From positions 223,905 through 260,553 of the forward strand of contig NAOQ01000016.1 in assembly GCA_002751075.1 (NCBI GenBank): a DNA stretch of 36,649 bases, read 5' to 3'. The notes beneath the pieces were generated by a model, which was not told where the DNA came from, did not search any database, and saw only the letters and a list, made by a program, of their open reading frames with translations. Shown here piece by piece: positions 21,432-32,839 of this stretch. Both the position numbers and the translations under genes were made by a program. Source of the DNA: Ichthyophonus hoferi. Lineage: Eukaryota > Opisthokonta > Ichthyosporea > Ichthyophonida > Ichthyophonidae. Position 1 is the first letter of the stretch. The number at the start of each line of letters is the position of its first letter.

Positions 21432-22772
21432 TGAGAGACCTATATATTCGTTTAGAGGGAGAAAGGATACTGAATTAAGGAGGCTTTTAATGTTTCTATT
21501 TGCATACACAGAGTTTATTTATGTTAAGACATATTTATTATTATTAAGCAAGTCAGCAGGACTTGTCTTAGGCAGGATGCCTAAGCAATATTTTATCTGG
21601 GCCCCAAAAATAATAATCGAAAATGGCTTTATCTAGTCGCAGGACCTCTACCATTGGCTGGTTCAATTTTGATAGGTTATCTTAGATTGTCATTTAACAC
21701 CAATGGATTATGCAAACTACTTTCCCAGGCTACATACGTAATAATAATTCCTAAATAATATCAAATGATTATAGATATATAAAGAAATATTAAATCAAAT
21801 AAATATTCATATTTTTACACTCCCCTTTGGCCTAGACAAATTATTCTACCAAGGATATAAAAAATATGAAAAAGAAATATGAAAAGAATTTTAACATGGC
21901 GACTACTTCACTAAATGGATTAGATAGTTCCTGATGACATTCAGATGCGACTGTGGCATGGCACTCAATATTAGCAAAAAAACGGAAAACAGGTCAACAA
22001 ACCGTATGTTTGTATGTTGAATGCATCTGCTCGCTCTGGGTCTGGCTCTTGTAAACTCTAGCATCTGACTTCGGGCGGCTGGTGACTGAGAGGATATGTG
22101 GGGGTTGCCCAGTTGTTCTATACATAACTTTGGTGTCGCTTTGAAGCTGGAAATGTTGGTTGTCTAATGAAGATTTGAGGAAAGTGTGTAAATGTGTTGA
22201 ACGTGAGTCTCCGCACGTAAAGGTCAGTGGATCAATGTAGGATTGAGGTGAAGTGCTTTAGGCATTCGTACATTGTTGACTTAATAGAATTACCAGGTTT
22301 TGTGATCATGGTAAACTATTTAAGCTTGCTCTGCTGCCATATCGGGAATAATAGATAGAGATAGGAGCGTTCCCGAGACGTTATATTTGTTTAGAAGGAA
22401 AGAGAATATAAATTAAGGGGAGTTTTAACGTGTCCCTTTTTATACACAGAGTAAAGATATGTTAAGACAATTTTTTTTTTTAAACGAGTCAGTAGGACTT
22501 GTCTTAGACAGGATGCCTAAGCAATGTGTTGTTAGGCCCCAAAACATTCGATCTGAAAATTGGCTTATTATATGGTCCCAGAGCCTCTTCCATAGGCTAG
22601 TTCAATAGTTCAATACTATTCAATCATCTTGGATTGTTATTTAACACCACCAAATAGGTCGCACAAAGTATTTTTCCAAGTCTACGTATGTCATAATAAA
22701 TTTCCAGTAATATCATATTATTATAGCTATATATAAAAATATTTAAATTAACTAAATATTCTTGTTTTTACA
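21432..22772 (-). mobile_element. Family B internally deleted LTR element
   Basis: It has a 5' LTR (22772-22340), a primer site (22339-22329, TGGCAGCAGAG), a short gag start (about 22330-22060), a 3' remnant (about 22050-21829), a polypurine tract (AAAGGGGAG on the minus strand, 21828-21820) and a 3' LTR (21819-21432, outer end missing). The interior is only about 520 bases, so protease, integrase and reverse transcriptase are absent. The two LTRs differ at roughly a fifth of positions by eye, so it is old. It resembles a non-autonomous TRIM-like derivative that relied on a full relative. Confidence 0.65.
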
Positions 22773-24012
22773 AGGAGTAATAAAATGTAGTTCTCAGGCA
22801 GGGCCGAAATGGAAAGGAGGTATTTTCAAGGTATTTCGCTAATCTACTGTATCTTATTAAGAAGTTAGTTAGTTCGGAGGGTTTAAAAAGTGGCTCAGCT
22901 AATTCAATTGAGATGTAGTTAATGCTGGTCTCAGCTGTGGCTTGATAATATTTTAGTAGTTGTATTTTATTGTAGGCCCATTATTTGATATCCAAGACTT
23001 AGATGGTTGCATTATGGCGTTCATCCTAACCGATGAAGTGAAGAAGGCATAATCTACATAACGCCTCGTCAGGCGGTACAATACCTGTGATTGTGCAGTA
23101 AATAAAGATATGCTAATCTTTTCTAATCTGAATTTTTCTTTTGTTTTTCTATATTTTGTTTAGGCCTCTGTTTGTCTCTGGTCATGGTCTCTTTGAACAA
23201 TAATTGGTTATTTTTATCTCTGATCAGGCGCCTATCGATATATTTGATTCATTGATATTTCTTTGTAGCTAGTTGTATGCGTGTCTAGAACCGGGAGGAA
23301 TACTAGCATAGCTTGCATTCTTTTGTATTTATGGGCTTTCCCTAGCTAACTAGGGATTTAATCAAAGATACTCCGTGCATAAATTTATCTGAGTTCGTTC
23401 CTGATTGGTTAGTCTTAGGCACATATTCTATCACAATTTACAGCTTTCAACTCGACTTTTTCGTTTTTATAATAAACATTAAATTCTTATTATACAAGCT
23501 AGTATAGCTGCCTTTACATTTACACAAGTTTTAACCCAGTGCAAATACAATATAGATCACTAACGTACCCCAATGCGTAGAACTAACTTTGATAGTGTTA
23601 AAAACAAAAGATTTTCTGAACAAATATTGCGTACAACTCAATTCCGTAGTATCTACCGGCAATTTCAAATAACCATAAATAAACACTACGAGGAATTATA
23701 TTATTATAGATTATTCATATGAAGCCATGCAAAACAGAAATCTCTCTGCAACAATTAGTTACATTATAGTATATACTTAGAATGTATACCTATGATTACA
23801 AACAATAAAAAACCGACCAAGGTAAAGTAATGAAAAAATGGATGCTCGAATTGGTCAGATGCTAGCATAATATAACGCCGCCTAATTTTAATTTTAAAAA
23901 TAAATCCAATGTTACTACATACAACTATATACATTCGTGCTATGCTTAAAAGTAGTCCAAATGCTATATGTACATAAGTGAAGAGTACATATACATGATC
24001 AGGACCGCTACA
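22773..24012. other. Spacer and 3' flank of the transporter gene
   Basis: Around 22790-22920 a plus-strand frame of about 45 codons (including EVFSRYFANLLYLIKK) is open but unsupported. 23.1-23.9 kb shows nothing recognisable. Just downstream of the transporter stop, an ATTAAA on the minus strand (23892-23887) is a possible poly(A) signal. Confidence 0.35.
22976..23106 (+). other. Possible terminal exon with hairpin and AATAAA
   Basis: After a good acceptor (TGTATTTTATTGTAG), 24 codons are open (PLFDIQDLDGCIMAFILTDE...) up to TAA at 23050-23052. A perfect 5-bp hairpin, CGCCT-CGTC-AGGCG, follows at 23062-23075, and then AATAAA at 23101-23106. The order stop, hairpin, poly(A) signal looks like a gene end, but no upstream exon in phase was found. 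Confidence 0.25.
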
Positions 24013-27000
24013 TTACTCAAATGCAGCCGCTTGCTGTCTCGTCATAGCCCAATAAAGCCCTCTCTGAGACAACAATTGATCATGTGTACCCAACTCTATC
24101 ACTCCCCCTCTTCCTAACACAGCAATCAGATCTGCATCTCTAATAGTAGATAACCTATGTGCAATAACCAAAGTAGTCCTTCCCTCTCCCGCCCGTTTCA
24201 AAGCCTCTTGAACCACTCTCTCACTTTGTGAGTCCAGGGCCGACGTAGCTTCATCCAATAAGAGAATACGAGGATCACGTACAAGTGCACGCGCAATAGC
24301 AATTCTCTGGCGCTGTCCACCTGATAAAGCACTTCCTTTATCACCTATATGTGTATCCAAACCATTGGGTAGTCTAGATACAAAGTCCCATGCATTTGCA
24401 CGCCTACATATATCTTCTAGTGCTGCATCGGTAATAACCCCATGAAGTGACACATCTCCATCTAGTCCAGGGTTAGAATGGTGTTCAAGCGGCATACCAT
24501 ACAGAATATTTTCACGTACTGTACCAGTGAATAAATCGGGCTCTTGACTCACCAGACCAATCTGAATGGGTAAGTAAAATTTAATAATGTTACATTGTCT
24601 ATTATATTATGTGCATATATGTGAGATAGTATAATAATATGTATGAAAGTATGATTGGATAATATAAAAATTGTAATATAGAATACAATATCGTATAATA
24701 TAATATAGCATAAATATTAGACATTAGTTTTTTTCTCTTGCCAATAGAATACTAGCAGAGGCAATAACAAAAGTAGCTTACATCTTCAGTGTAAATATAA
24801 ATATATAGTAAATCTTTTTCTTATTATTGAATGGATATATATATTTATATGCTAATTCAATTAATTACCTGAGTACGCAGCCATTTGACGTCCATATTCG
24901 ATACTTCTTTGCCATCTAATAAAACACTACCCGAGTGAGGCGTGTAAAATCGTTCTAGTAGAGAAACCATGGTACTCTTACCACTACCAGACTCGCCCAC
25001 TAGCGCCTGCCAATAGAAAAGGGTTGTTAATTTTATTATGTTGTCGATATACATATATATCAGCCAAGTGCTTGTGTATACAAGTTACTGCATTTTGGTA
25101 TAATTTTATACAATATAATATTATACAATATATATAGATACTCAGTTTTTCATTGCATTACACTATCCCGACGATACTTCATTATATTATAAAATTCATA
25201 CTGCCAATACCCACTAATAACTAACAATAATCATTTCTCCTTTTCCTTCTTCCTCTAAAAACCATTATCATTACTCTATCAATCAAATAAATAAACAATA
25301 AACTACGATAATACATTATATTATATTATATATACATACCACTGTCTTCCCAGCAGGTACAGTCAAAGCAAGTCCGTTAAGAACCGTCACCTCCGAGCGT
25401 GTTGGGTAGGAGAATACGATATTACTAAACTGTAGTTCACCCTCAATAGGCCCCTTGATAATAGATCCATCATTTTCATTTAAGTCTACAAGCGGTACTC
25501 TATCAAGTAGTCTAAAGATCCATGTAGCTGCCACCTGAGCTGCCTTACGGTTAGGCATGATAGCTGCAGTCTGGCCTAAGCCCATACCTCCAAATACTAC
25601 GGCGCAGAAAGCACGGATCATTCCTTCGATACTACATTGTCCTTCTTTGATTAAATCGACGCCAAACTTAAAGGCTCCACCCCAGATAACTAGGACTGCC
25701 AGCTGTGCAATACCATATGTTATGGCGTTAATCATGGCACTTTTATACAATGCAGCACTTGGGGCCTCCAGCATCTGAGCATACTTTACCATGAACTCAC
25801 TAGAAGCACCTAGGGTGGTAAGTGTACGGATGTTGTCAATGGCTTGCCCAGCAGTTTTGTTGGCATCGGCCATATGACCAAAGGCTTTTTTCTGTGCTTT
25901 CCTCCCTGCGTATACACCTACAAATGTTGCCAGGCCAACTACTGGAATGGAGCAGAACATTAGAAGAGCCAATGGCCAGCAGGCTTGCAGGCCAATGATA
26001 AGAGCTCCTATTACAGTTGTCCATAGCATTACCTGTGTGGGTTACACATAAGTTTAATTGTTATAAATTATTGTGTTTTATTAGGCATTGGGTATAGGGG
26101 CAATGGGGATCGAACAAAATGGTTGGCTGATAAAACATTAACTATCGTGATTGACTCGATAAGAAACGATTAGCCTAGTATAAATAGAAAAAAAATTCAA
26201 ATATAACTAAATATATAGGTATAAGTATAAGTATATATAAATAAATTGAATAAATAGTGTGCATAACAGAGATAAAAGTACTATCAATATGCATCACTAT
26301 CACTAGCAACACAATCATAAGCTTCTATATATCTTTAAAATACAACAACATAGCCTAACAGCCTACCTGTACTGCCACATATTCTCCGGTGATCCCTGTA
26401 ACAGCTACCGAGTCAGTAGCCAATCGATTGGCTAACATACCAACGGAGTTTTGTGGATGGTCAAAAAATCCTATATCCTGTTGTAACATGGCGTCAAAGC
26501 ATTGGACACGAATTCGACGAATTAGCTTTTCATTGGCGTAGCCAAAGAAAATATGTAGGAAGATGTGGCCTATAAAGGCAGCTGCTGCCAGACACATGAA
26601 GACAATAATCCAGATATAAACCTAAGGTAAGGAGAGGGCAAAGGTCAACATCATAGCAACACTACCAAAATTATATGGTTGACAATTTTATTCGGCTTTT
26701 GTTGTTTATATGATTGGTCTAATATTTAAAGAATCAATCAACCGACTTATGCAGCTTATACATATATACACATATAATCAACACAACAGCAAAACACATT
26801 AACCTACCCGCTCTGTTTCCTTAGAGATAAACACAAACAAGATCTCTCCAAATACAAATGCAAAGATGGGCCAGATAATACCGGCCAACATAGCTCCAAT
26901 AGAACCTAGGACATAATAGGGCCACTCAGGGGCATTTAACTTGAACGCTCTGTGATTGGCGTGTGTTAATTAGATAATTAGATACAGTATATTACGTATA

Positions 27001-30000
27001 GGTATGTATGCATGTACATAGTCCATTATGAGAGAATAGTGACGTCGATAAGACGTTTCATCGAGAGTATTAACAAGGTAAAATGGAGTGACTCTCCCAA
27101 CAACCAATTAGCGTATGATACGATCATATACACTGCTAAAAAATTGGCCAGTAATTGTAGAAAAAAAATTGTTCAAAAAGAAATTGCAAGATAGTGTAGT
27201 ATAATACACATAGGATTACGGAAATAATAATCCCAAATCATCCATGCATATTACAATTATAACGCTTATATCGGATTAGATAATATTATATTATAAATGT
27301 GTAACAATTATTCCTTTCTCATTCTCCAAATTCCATTCACTTACCTGGCAATAACACCTTTATCTATTTTCTTTACGTGTTCTGGTTGGCTCGCCTTATT
27401 GAAAATCACGGCAGTTACATCGTGCATCTCCTCATATGAACTTCTCTTTGCTGCCTCAGCCTCCCCTTCCACGCCTTCTTTATTTAATGACTCTCCTTCA
27501 ACGGATGACGGGCGTTTTATATTGTCAAGCGGACTCATTTGGGATAGGACAAATGCCGAATAACGTCCGTTCTATGTAACAAAAAATAGGGTAGAGGGTT
27601 ATGATATGTTTGGCAAGCAACTTTTAGGTTGGTTAATTAAAAAAGTATATAATGTGATGTTATATGCGTGCTATATTTACACCACCCATCCCCAACTAAC
27701 GTAAATATATATAAACATACGCATATACATATCTAGATATCTCCCCTCTCACCCTGCCCAGAAAAAACTTACATTAGCCATGAGCTCCTCATGTGAGCCT
27801 TGCTCCTTGACCACGCCTTCGTCTAGCACAGCAATAAGATTAGCCCTTCTAACCGTAGTCAATCTATGTGCAATGACCACTGTGGTCCTACCGGCTGATG
27901 CCTTCTCCAACGCCTTTTGCACAATAGCCTCACTAGTAACATCCAGGGCACTGGTGGCTTCGTCCAGGATTAAGATCTTAGGGTTTCTCACAATGGCACG
28001 GGCAATAGCAATACGTTGTTTCTGACCACCAGACAACTGTACACTTCCTTCTATATGTGTATCTAGTCCTTGGGGGAGTTTGCGTATAAACCCTGATGCA
28101 TTGGCCAGATCAGCAGCCTGTTCTATCTGTTGGCGTGTAATGAAAACACGGCGGAAGGGAGAATTGGTATAGGGATCAGTAGGCATAGTTTTGTCATAGT
28201 CGGGATTGTCTTCCAACCCTGCCCCCATGGCTATGTTTTCTGCGATGGTGCCTGCAAACAGACTGGGAGTTTGACTGACAAGACCTATTTGTGATCTGAA
28301 CCACTGCACGTTAAGATCTGTTAGGCTTACGCCGTCTAACATAATGCAACCTTCAGTGGGGTCGTAGAGACGTTCTAGCAGTTTGACACAGGTAGATTTA
28401 CCACTTCCTGATGTGCCGACGAGAGCCTGTATTGTATTACATGTGAGTGGGAGTGTGAATAACGGATAAGTAGACAAATATATACATATACCTATACTTA
28501 TATCTATAAAAATACACATTTACCTAAACATAAACATAATCAAACATCACATACTTCTACCTACATATACATATACGCCTATACAAAGAACACAGCCACT
28601 TACCACTGTCTGTCCTGGCTCAATCACCAGATTGAAGTGTTTCAAGACAACTCCTGAGGTCTGATAACTAAACGTAACATCACGGAACTCCAGCTGTCCA
28701 TTTATACTTTTCAACTGCTCTCCATCGGTCGACAACCCATCTATGTCCGGTACGCGCTCTATAATACGATAAACTGCCGCAGCTGCACCGCGGGCTGATG
28801 CAAAGACTTCTAGACAGGTAAAGGTTTGGCCCACAGCAAGAGAGGCCATAATAGTAGCAAAAAATACAGTCATTACCTGGCCGGCATTCACTGTACCCAT
28901 AAGTACCAGTTGATTTGCATACCACATACCCCACGCATTTGCTCCTATTATAATAAACATAGATCCTCCACTGCCAGCCCCAAAGATAATATTCCTTCGG
29001 ATGCCTTCTTTATAGCAACCATCAAGATCCTTTCTGAATTTTTTAGACTCAGTTTCTTGGCGCCCAAAAGCTGTAACAGTACGGATTAACGTTAGTGCTT
29101 CTTCTGCGACAGCACCTGCATTAGCAAACATATCACTGCTTTCGGCTGCAGAGATAGAGGCAATGTAGGACATAAATGCACCCGCTCCGGCAATTAAAGG
29201 TGAAAGACCGACAAAGGCAAGGGCAAGCCGCCAGCTGAAAACAAAGGCAACGACAAAACCACAGATAGCCACGCCAAGATAGGTAAAGAAGGCACCAAGG
29301 TTTTCACCTATGGCCTTTTCAATTAGTGCAAGGTCACTGGATAGACGGATAGATATTTCTCCTGGCTGATGCTGATCATAAAACACCATATCCTGTCGCA
29401 TGGCCGATTTGAAATAGAGTTTGCGTAGACGCATAGATACTTCATGAGAGACACAGAAGATGTATGTTTTCTGTAAGGCGGCCCAGACAAAACCCATGCA
29501 ACCCATGAGAGCTAGAAGAATGGCTACTTGCTCAACACGAACATCGAGGTATATAAATTTATGAAGGGCATAGTTTCCTATCTCCATTAAGCCTACACTG
29601 GATAACCAGAACCTACGTGCTTTTTCTATCAAGTCAGGTCCAAACAAATCAAGGATTGATTTTTGGATTTGACCAAAGAAAGGTTTTAAATCAGCTGGGG
29701 TATGGTTGGTTGCCAGTGAAACAATACTGTTGAAGTTGAGGTTAATGACATTTCCTAGCAACAGCTTAATGTTAATCCCACCAAGTAAACTGGCTAATTC
29801 GTTTAGAATTGTACCAAATAGAATCGTGAAGCAGGGCATAAGGGCTCCGATAGCCATGGACAAAAAGGTTGCAGCAAACAACATGACCTTTTCATTAAAG
29901 GTGGCATACTTGAAAAGGTCCAAGAATTCAACTGCTTTAATATTCTCGTTGAAACTGGTTTCGCTGCTAAAGGATGACCTTGAAGAATCCACTATGTTTA

Positions 30001-30118
30001 TCAAATTGGACCCATCATTATTTGCTTTACCAACCTTGCGGGCTTTATCAAGAACATCTATACTACCGGATTTCTTAACAGGCTTAACATTACTGCCCAC
30101 GGTACTAGAACTCGACAT
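24013..30118 (-). CDS. ABCB-family full transporter (P-glycoprotein type), 8 exons, 1390 residues
   Basis: Exons: 30118-28604, 28426-27773, 27571-27345, 26949-26808, 26621-26367, 26032-25340, 25006-24869 and 24561-24013. All introns are GT-AG (177-394 bp) and every join keeps frame; the coding sum is 4173 nt. The layout is TMD1-NBD1-linker-TMD2-NBD2. NBD1 has Walker [10 protein letters not shown] (509-517), Q557, LSGGQ (636-640), ILILDE (656-661) and H692. NBD2 has GESGSGKST (1166-1174), Q1214, LSGGQ (1287-1291), ILLLDE (1307-1312) and H1342. Both sites look catalytically complete. Such proteins pump hydrophobic or amphipathic compounds out across the plasma membrane using ATP. The first extracellular loop (about residues 108-195) is much longer than in mammalian ABCB1 and has an NHT glycosylation site. 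The acidic, Lys-rich linker (about 734-790) is a likely phosphorylation region. Orthology to a particular ABCB gene cannot be settled here. Confidence 0.95.
27012..27194 (+). other. Open frame inside an intron of the transporter gene, opposite strand
   Basis: An ATG-started frame of 60 codons lies wholly inside the third intron (27344-26950), on the strand opposite the transporter. Its composition is protein-like ([37 protein letters not shown]). No family is recognised. It may be chance, a nested small gene or the relic of an inserted exon. Confidence 0.2.
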
Positions 30119-30340
30119 AACTAATATAGGGATAAAACGAAATGTTCCCTAACACACTATAAACAAATATATATAACAACCTAATTCAATAAACACAGAC
30201 AACAAATGTGGTAATGTAAATAATACATCGCCTTGATATTGTACATAACTGTAACGCATAGTGCACCACTCTCGTACGATCTACTGATAGCCAATTAAAA
30301 CACACTTAAAACATTTCAACCAATTAGACTCTGTTAATGA
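30119..30340 (-). promoter_or_regulatory. Putative promoter of the ABCB transporter gene
   Basis: Upstream of the ATG at 30118 the minus strand has a TTATATATATTTG tract (about 30162-30176, some 50 bases before the ATG). Two ATTGG pentamers (reversed CCAAT boxes) follow at about 30295 and 30322, roughly 180-205 bases upstream. Paired CCAAT boxes are common in animal ABCB promoters, but CCAAT is so frequent across this window that position alone is weak evidence. Confidence 0.3.
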
Positions 30341-30564
30341 AATCAACGCCATACCATGTCATTTATTTAGTCACTGGGTAAATAGAAAGTTGGCATGGTG
30401 TGATGTACTACAATTTATTTCAAGCTTTTTTTAACATGCCTTATCTTACACTTAAAATGGATAAAACATTGATTATTTATTTATGTATTGATGTTTAAAT
30501 AAAAAATTATAGTAATTATCTTTGGCTTTGGTTTAATTTTCATTCATCACTAATAATTACGATA

Positions 30565-31102
30565 CTATCCCAGAAAAATAGAACAATAATATGAACTATC
30601 TTTCATTGCCTCTAGCATAGAATTAAGGTCGTCCGTCAAATGCACCCTAATAACAGAAAATAACATAAATTAGCAGAAACTATTATGAAATAACATGAAA
30701 TAATATTTGAAAAGTTGTCAGTGACCGGTTGTGGGTAGGCTTTACCAATGATGACAAAGCTTTTGGAGGCAACCTACAGGCGGAAAAAAAGCTTCCTGAA
30801 CTTTGTATCCAATGACATTGTGCTTTTCAATCGACTCATTGTGTTAGCCAGTCTTCTCAATTGTCCTTGTGGCTAAGGTTAAAATATTAAGAGGCCGTAC
30901 GAACTTCTTATGTAAATGACGTAACAAAGGGAAGTTATGTTTATTTAGTCAGAAACGGTTACCATACGAAAAATTAATAAATGGAAAAAAACAACAATAC
31001 CTCCACTTTTTTTTTTAAATAAGAAAAAGATGCTGTTTTTAAAAAAAGCAATATTGAGGCAGTTTTGTTTGGCTTAGCATATACATGCGAACAACACCAC
31101 AT
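30565..31102 (-). CDS. Possible three-exon gene, 92 residues, unrecognised
   Basis: Proposed exons: 31102-31001 (34 codons from ATG), 30872-30778 and 30646-30565 (ending TAG). Introns of 128 and 131 bp have GTATTG/CCTTAG and GTAGGT/TTATTAG ends, and both joins keep frame (phases 0 and 2). Exons 2-3 read as one basic helical protein: QLRRLANTMSRLKSTMSL, TKFRKLFFRL, VHLTDDLNSMLEAM. Exon 1 is less convincing because its end is a poly-Lys run, so the true 5' end may lie elsewhere. AATAAA-like runs follow at about 30475-30490. It lies 450 bases upstream of, and on the same strand as, the transporter. No family recognised. Confidence 0.35.
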
Positions 31103-31670
31103 GCCTTATCTATATTTAGTCTAAAAACAAAAAACCTATTTATAGACGTAGCTCTAACAAAATATTCTATTATTTTTTCGCAAATTATATTGAGAACAAA
31201 CCAGTGCTGGTAGAATCATAAGGATTCAAAATGAACCTACAGGAAACCAAAATTGATTTTGCATGGAATGAGATGTATTCGATTAAAGCAAAATAGAGAT
31301 AAATGTAAATAAGCATTAATATTTTATTTTTATTCTATATATTCTATTCAATATCTCGATTTTACTTAGTTTCCCCCTCCTCAGAAACCAATGGAATGAC
31401 AAAATCGGTGTTATTGGTTAAGATTTACCTAACGACACGGAGAATTTTGTGATACGCTGATTAATAATGCTATAGTATTGGCTGTTAAAAATTATTTTAA
31501 TGGCCAATAGATAGCATCAAAAAACTGCGGGCTCCGGTCTTAGTGGTGTAGATTGCTGATATGATTTGATTGTTCTTGCAATCCGAACGCATTGGAGTTA
31601 TTGGTTGTTAAGATTCTACAGGCCTGTTTAAACCCAAAAAAGTTTTACGTTAAATTCTAAATAATTTCAG
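31103..31670. other. CCAAT-rich spacer
   Basis: Six CCAAT/ATTGG pentamers fall in 240 bases (31381-31620). A strong pyrimidine tract and acceptor on the plus strand (CCCCCTCCTCAG, ending 31383) is followed by a short open stretch (NGMTKSVLLVKIYLTTRRIL) that reaches a stop. No supported gene model. Confidence 0.3.
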
Positions 31671-31724
31671 CTGAATAACAGACTCATTGAACAAGTTGAA
31701 CAAGATGAACAAGATGAGACTGGG
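31671..31724 (+). other. Possible 18-codon internal exon
   Basis: ATAATTTCAG precedes and GTAAGA follows a 54-base open block that reads LNNRLIEQVEQDEQDETG. It contains a 9-base tandem GAACAAGAT/GAACAAGTT repeat, so it could also be a simple repeat between chance splice signals. Confidence 0.2.
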
Positions 31725-31997
31725 GTAAGAAGAAAGGAGGGAACAAAGGCCAACAAGATATATGCATTATTTTTCTATTTTTATGCAAACATTCTCAGGC
31801 AGACAATTTCCTATATATACTTCATTCCTCATCACAGTTGCGGTTGCTAATCTAACCGCAACAGAACTACGGATCATCCGATATATGCGACCTCTTCATG
31901 TTTCATGTTACATGTAATCCATGGATAAAAATTAGAAAATTTGGTTATATTGTAGAGTACACTAATTCATATACTTCTAGAAGTTCACGTCGCTACA

Positions 31998-32400
31998 TGT
32001 TGGGAATAATAAGCAGAGAGAGGAGTGTCCCTGTGACCTATATTTGTTTAGAAGAAGAGAGAATACAGAATTAAACGGCGTTTGAACGTGTTCCTTTCCA
32101 TATACAACGTACAGATATAATAAGGCATATTTTTATTATTAAAAAAGTCAACAGGATTTGTTCTGAGCAGGCTATTTAACTAAGCAATGGGCTATTGACT
32201 CAAGACATACGATTTGAAATGACTTTATATACTCGCGGTTCTTTTGCCATTGGCTGTTTCAATTTTGATCAACCATCTTGAACCGCCATTCTTTTCCCCG
32301 GACCACCTACCTACATACGCAATGGTAATTGCTAACAATATAAAAGAATTATAGCTATATAAATAAATACCCAAATTAAATAAATATCTCTGTTTTAACA
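31998..32400 (-). mobile_element. Family B LTR, full length
   Basis: This is the only family B LTR here with both ends, TGTTGGGAATAATAAG to GTTTTAACA on the plus strand (403 bp). On its right (32401 onward) is the usual family B 3' interior with a purine-rich tract, so in the minus orientation this is a 3' LTR. Its left flank does not carry the TGGTAGCAGAG primer site, in line with being the 3' LTR and not the 5' one. Confidence 0.65.
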
Positions 32401-32595
32401 CTCACCCTTGACCTAGGTGGATTATTTCACCAAGGCATAAAAATATAAAAAAGAATATAAAAAAGTTCTGATGTGGTGACTACTTACTTGGCTGTAAGCT
32501 TGTCTCCCTAAAAGAACTAGGTAATTCTTGTTGTGATTTTGGCGTGACTAGTATGGTATGGCACCCTATGTATAAAACAATGAAAGATATTTAAC
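32401..32595 (-). mobile_element. Family B 3' interior remnant
   Basis: Matches 21820-22000: GGATTATTTCACCAAGG, TGGTGACTAC and ATGGCACCC on the plus strand. It joins the repeat G leader directly at about 32595, so everything between primer site and pol end is missing from this copy. Confidence 0.5.
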
Positions 32596-32599
32596 TACA

Positions 32600-32835
32600 C
32601 TATAGCAATTTGGGATAGTTCTAGTGGCTTGTCCACATGTTTCGGGGTCGCCAATTGGATGTTGTAGTAAGACAGCATATATAAATAAACAAATTATGAT
32701 ATTGTTTAACAAATATTAAATGAAAGCAAAATTTTGTGTCACAAACGTATTCATATTTTTTTATAACGGGATCGTACATATCTACACAGGCATGCGGGAT
32801 TGCCCCGTATGTCGGTGTGCCGGGGGCCCCCCGCA
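32600..32835 (-). repeat. Repeat G, copy 1 (short LTR-like repeat plus leader)
   Basis: Very similar to 34045-34279. A 176-bp part (32835-32660) has TG...CA ends and a GC-rich block (GCCGGGGGCCCCCCGCA). It is followed on the minus strand by TTGGCGACCCCGAAAC, which looks like a retroelement primer site, and by a 40-base leader ending in ATTGCTATA. This suggests an LTR and leader of a short-LTR element, but no pol is attached. The minus-strand open frame 32621-32875 is only this repeat. Confidence 0.55.
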
Positions 32836-32839
32836 TATG

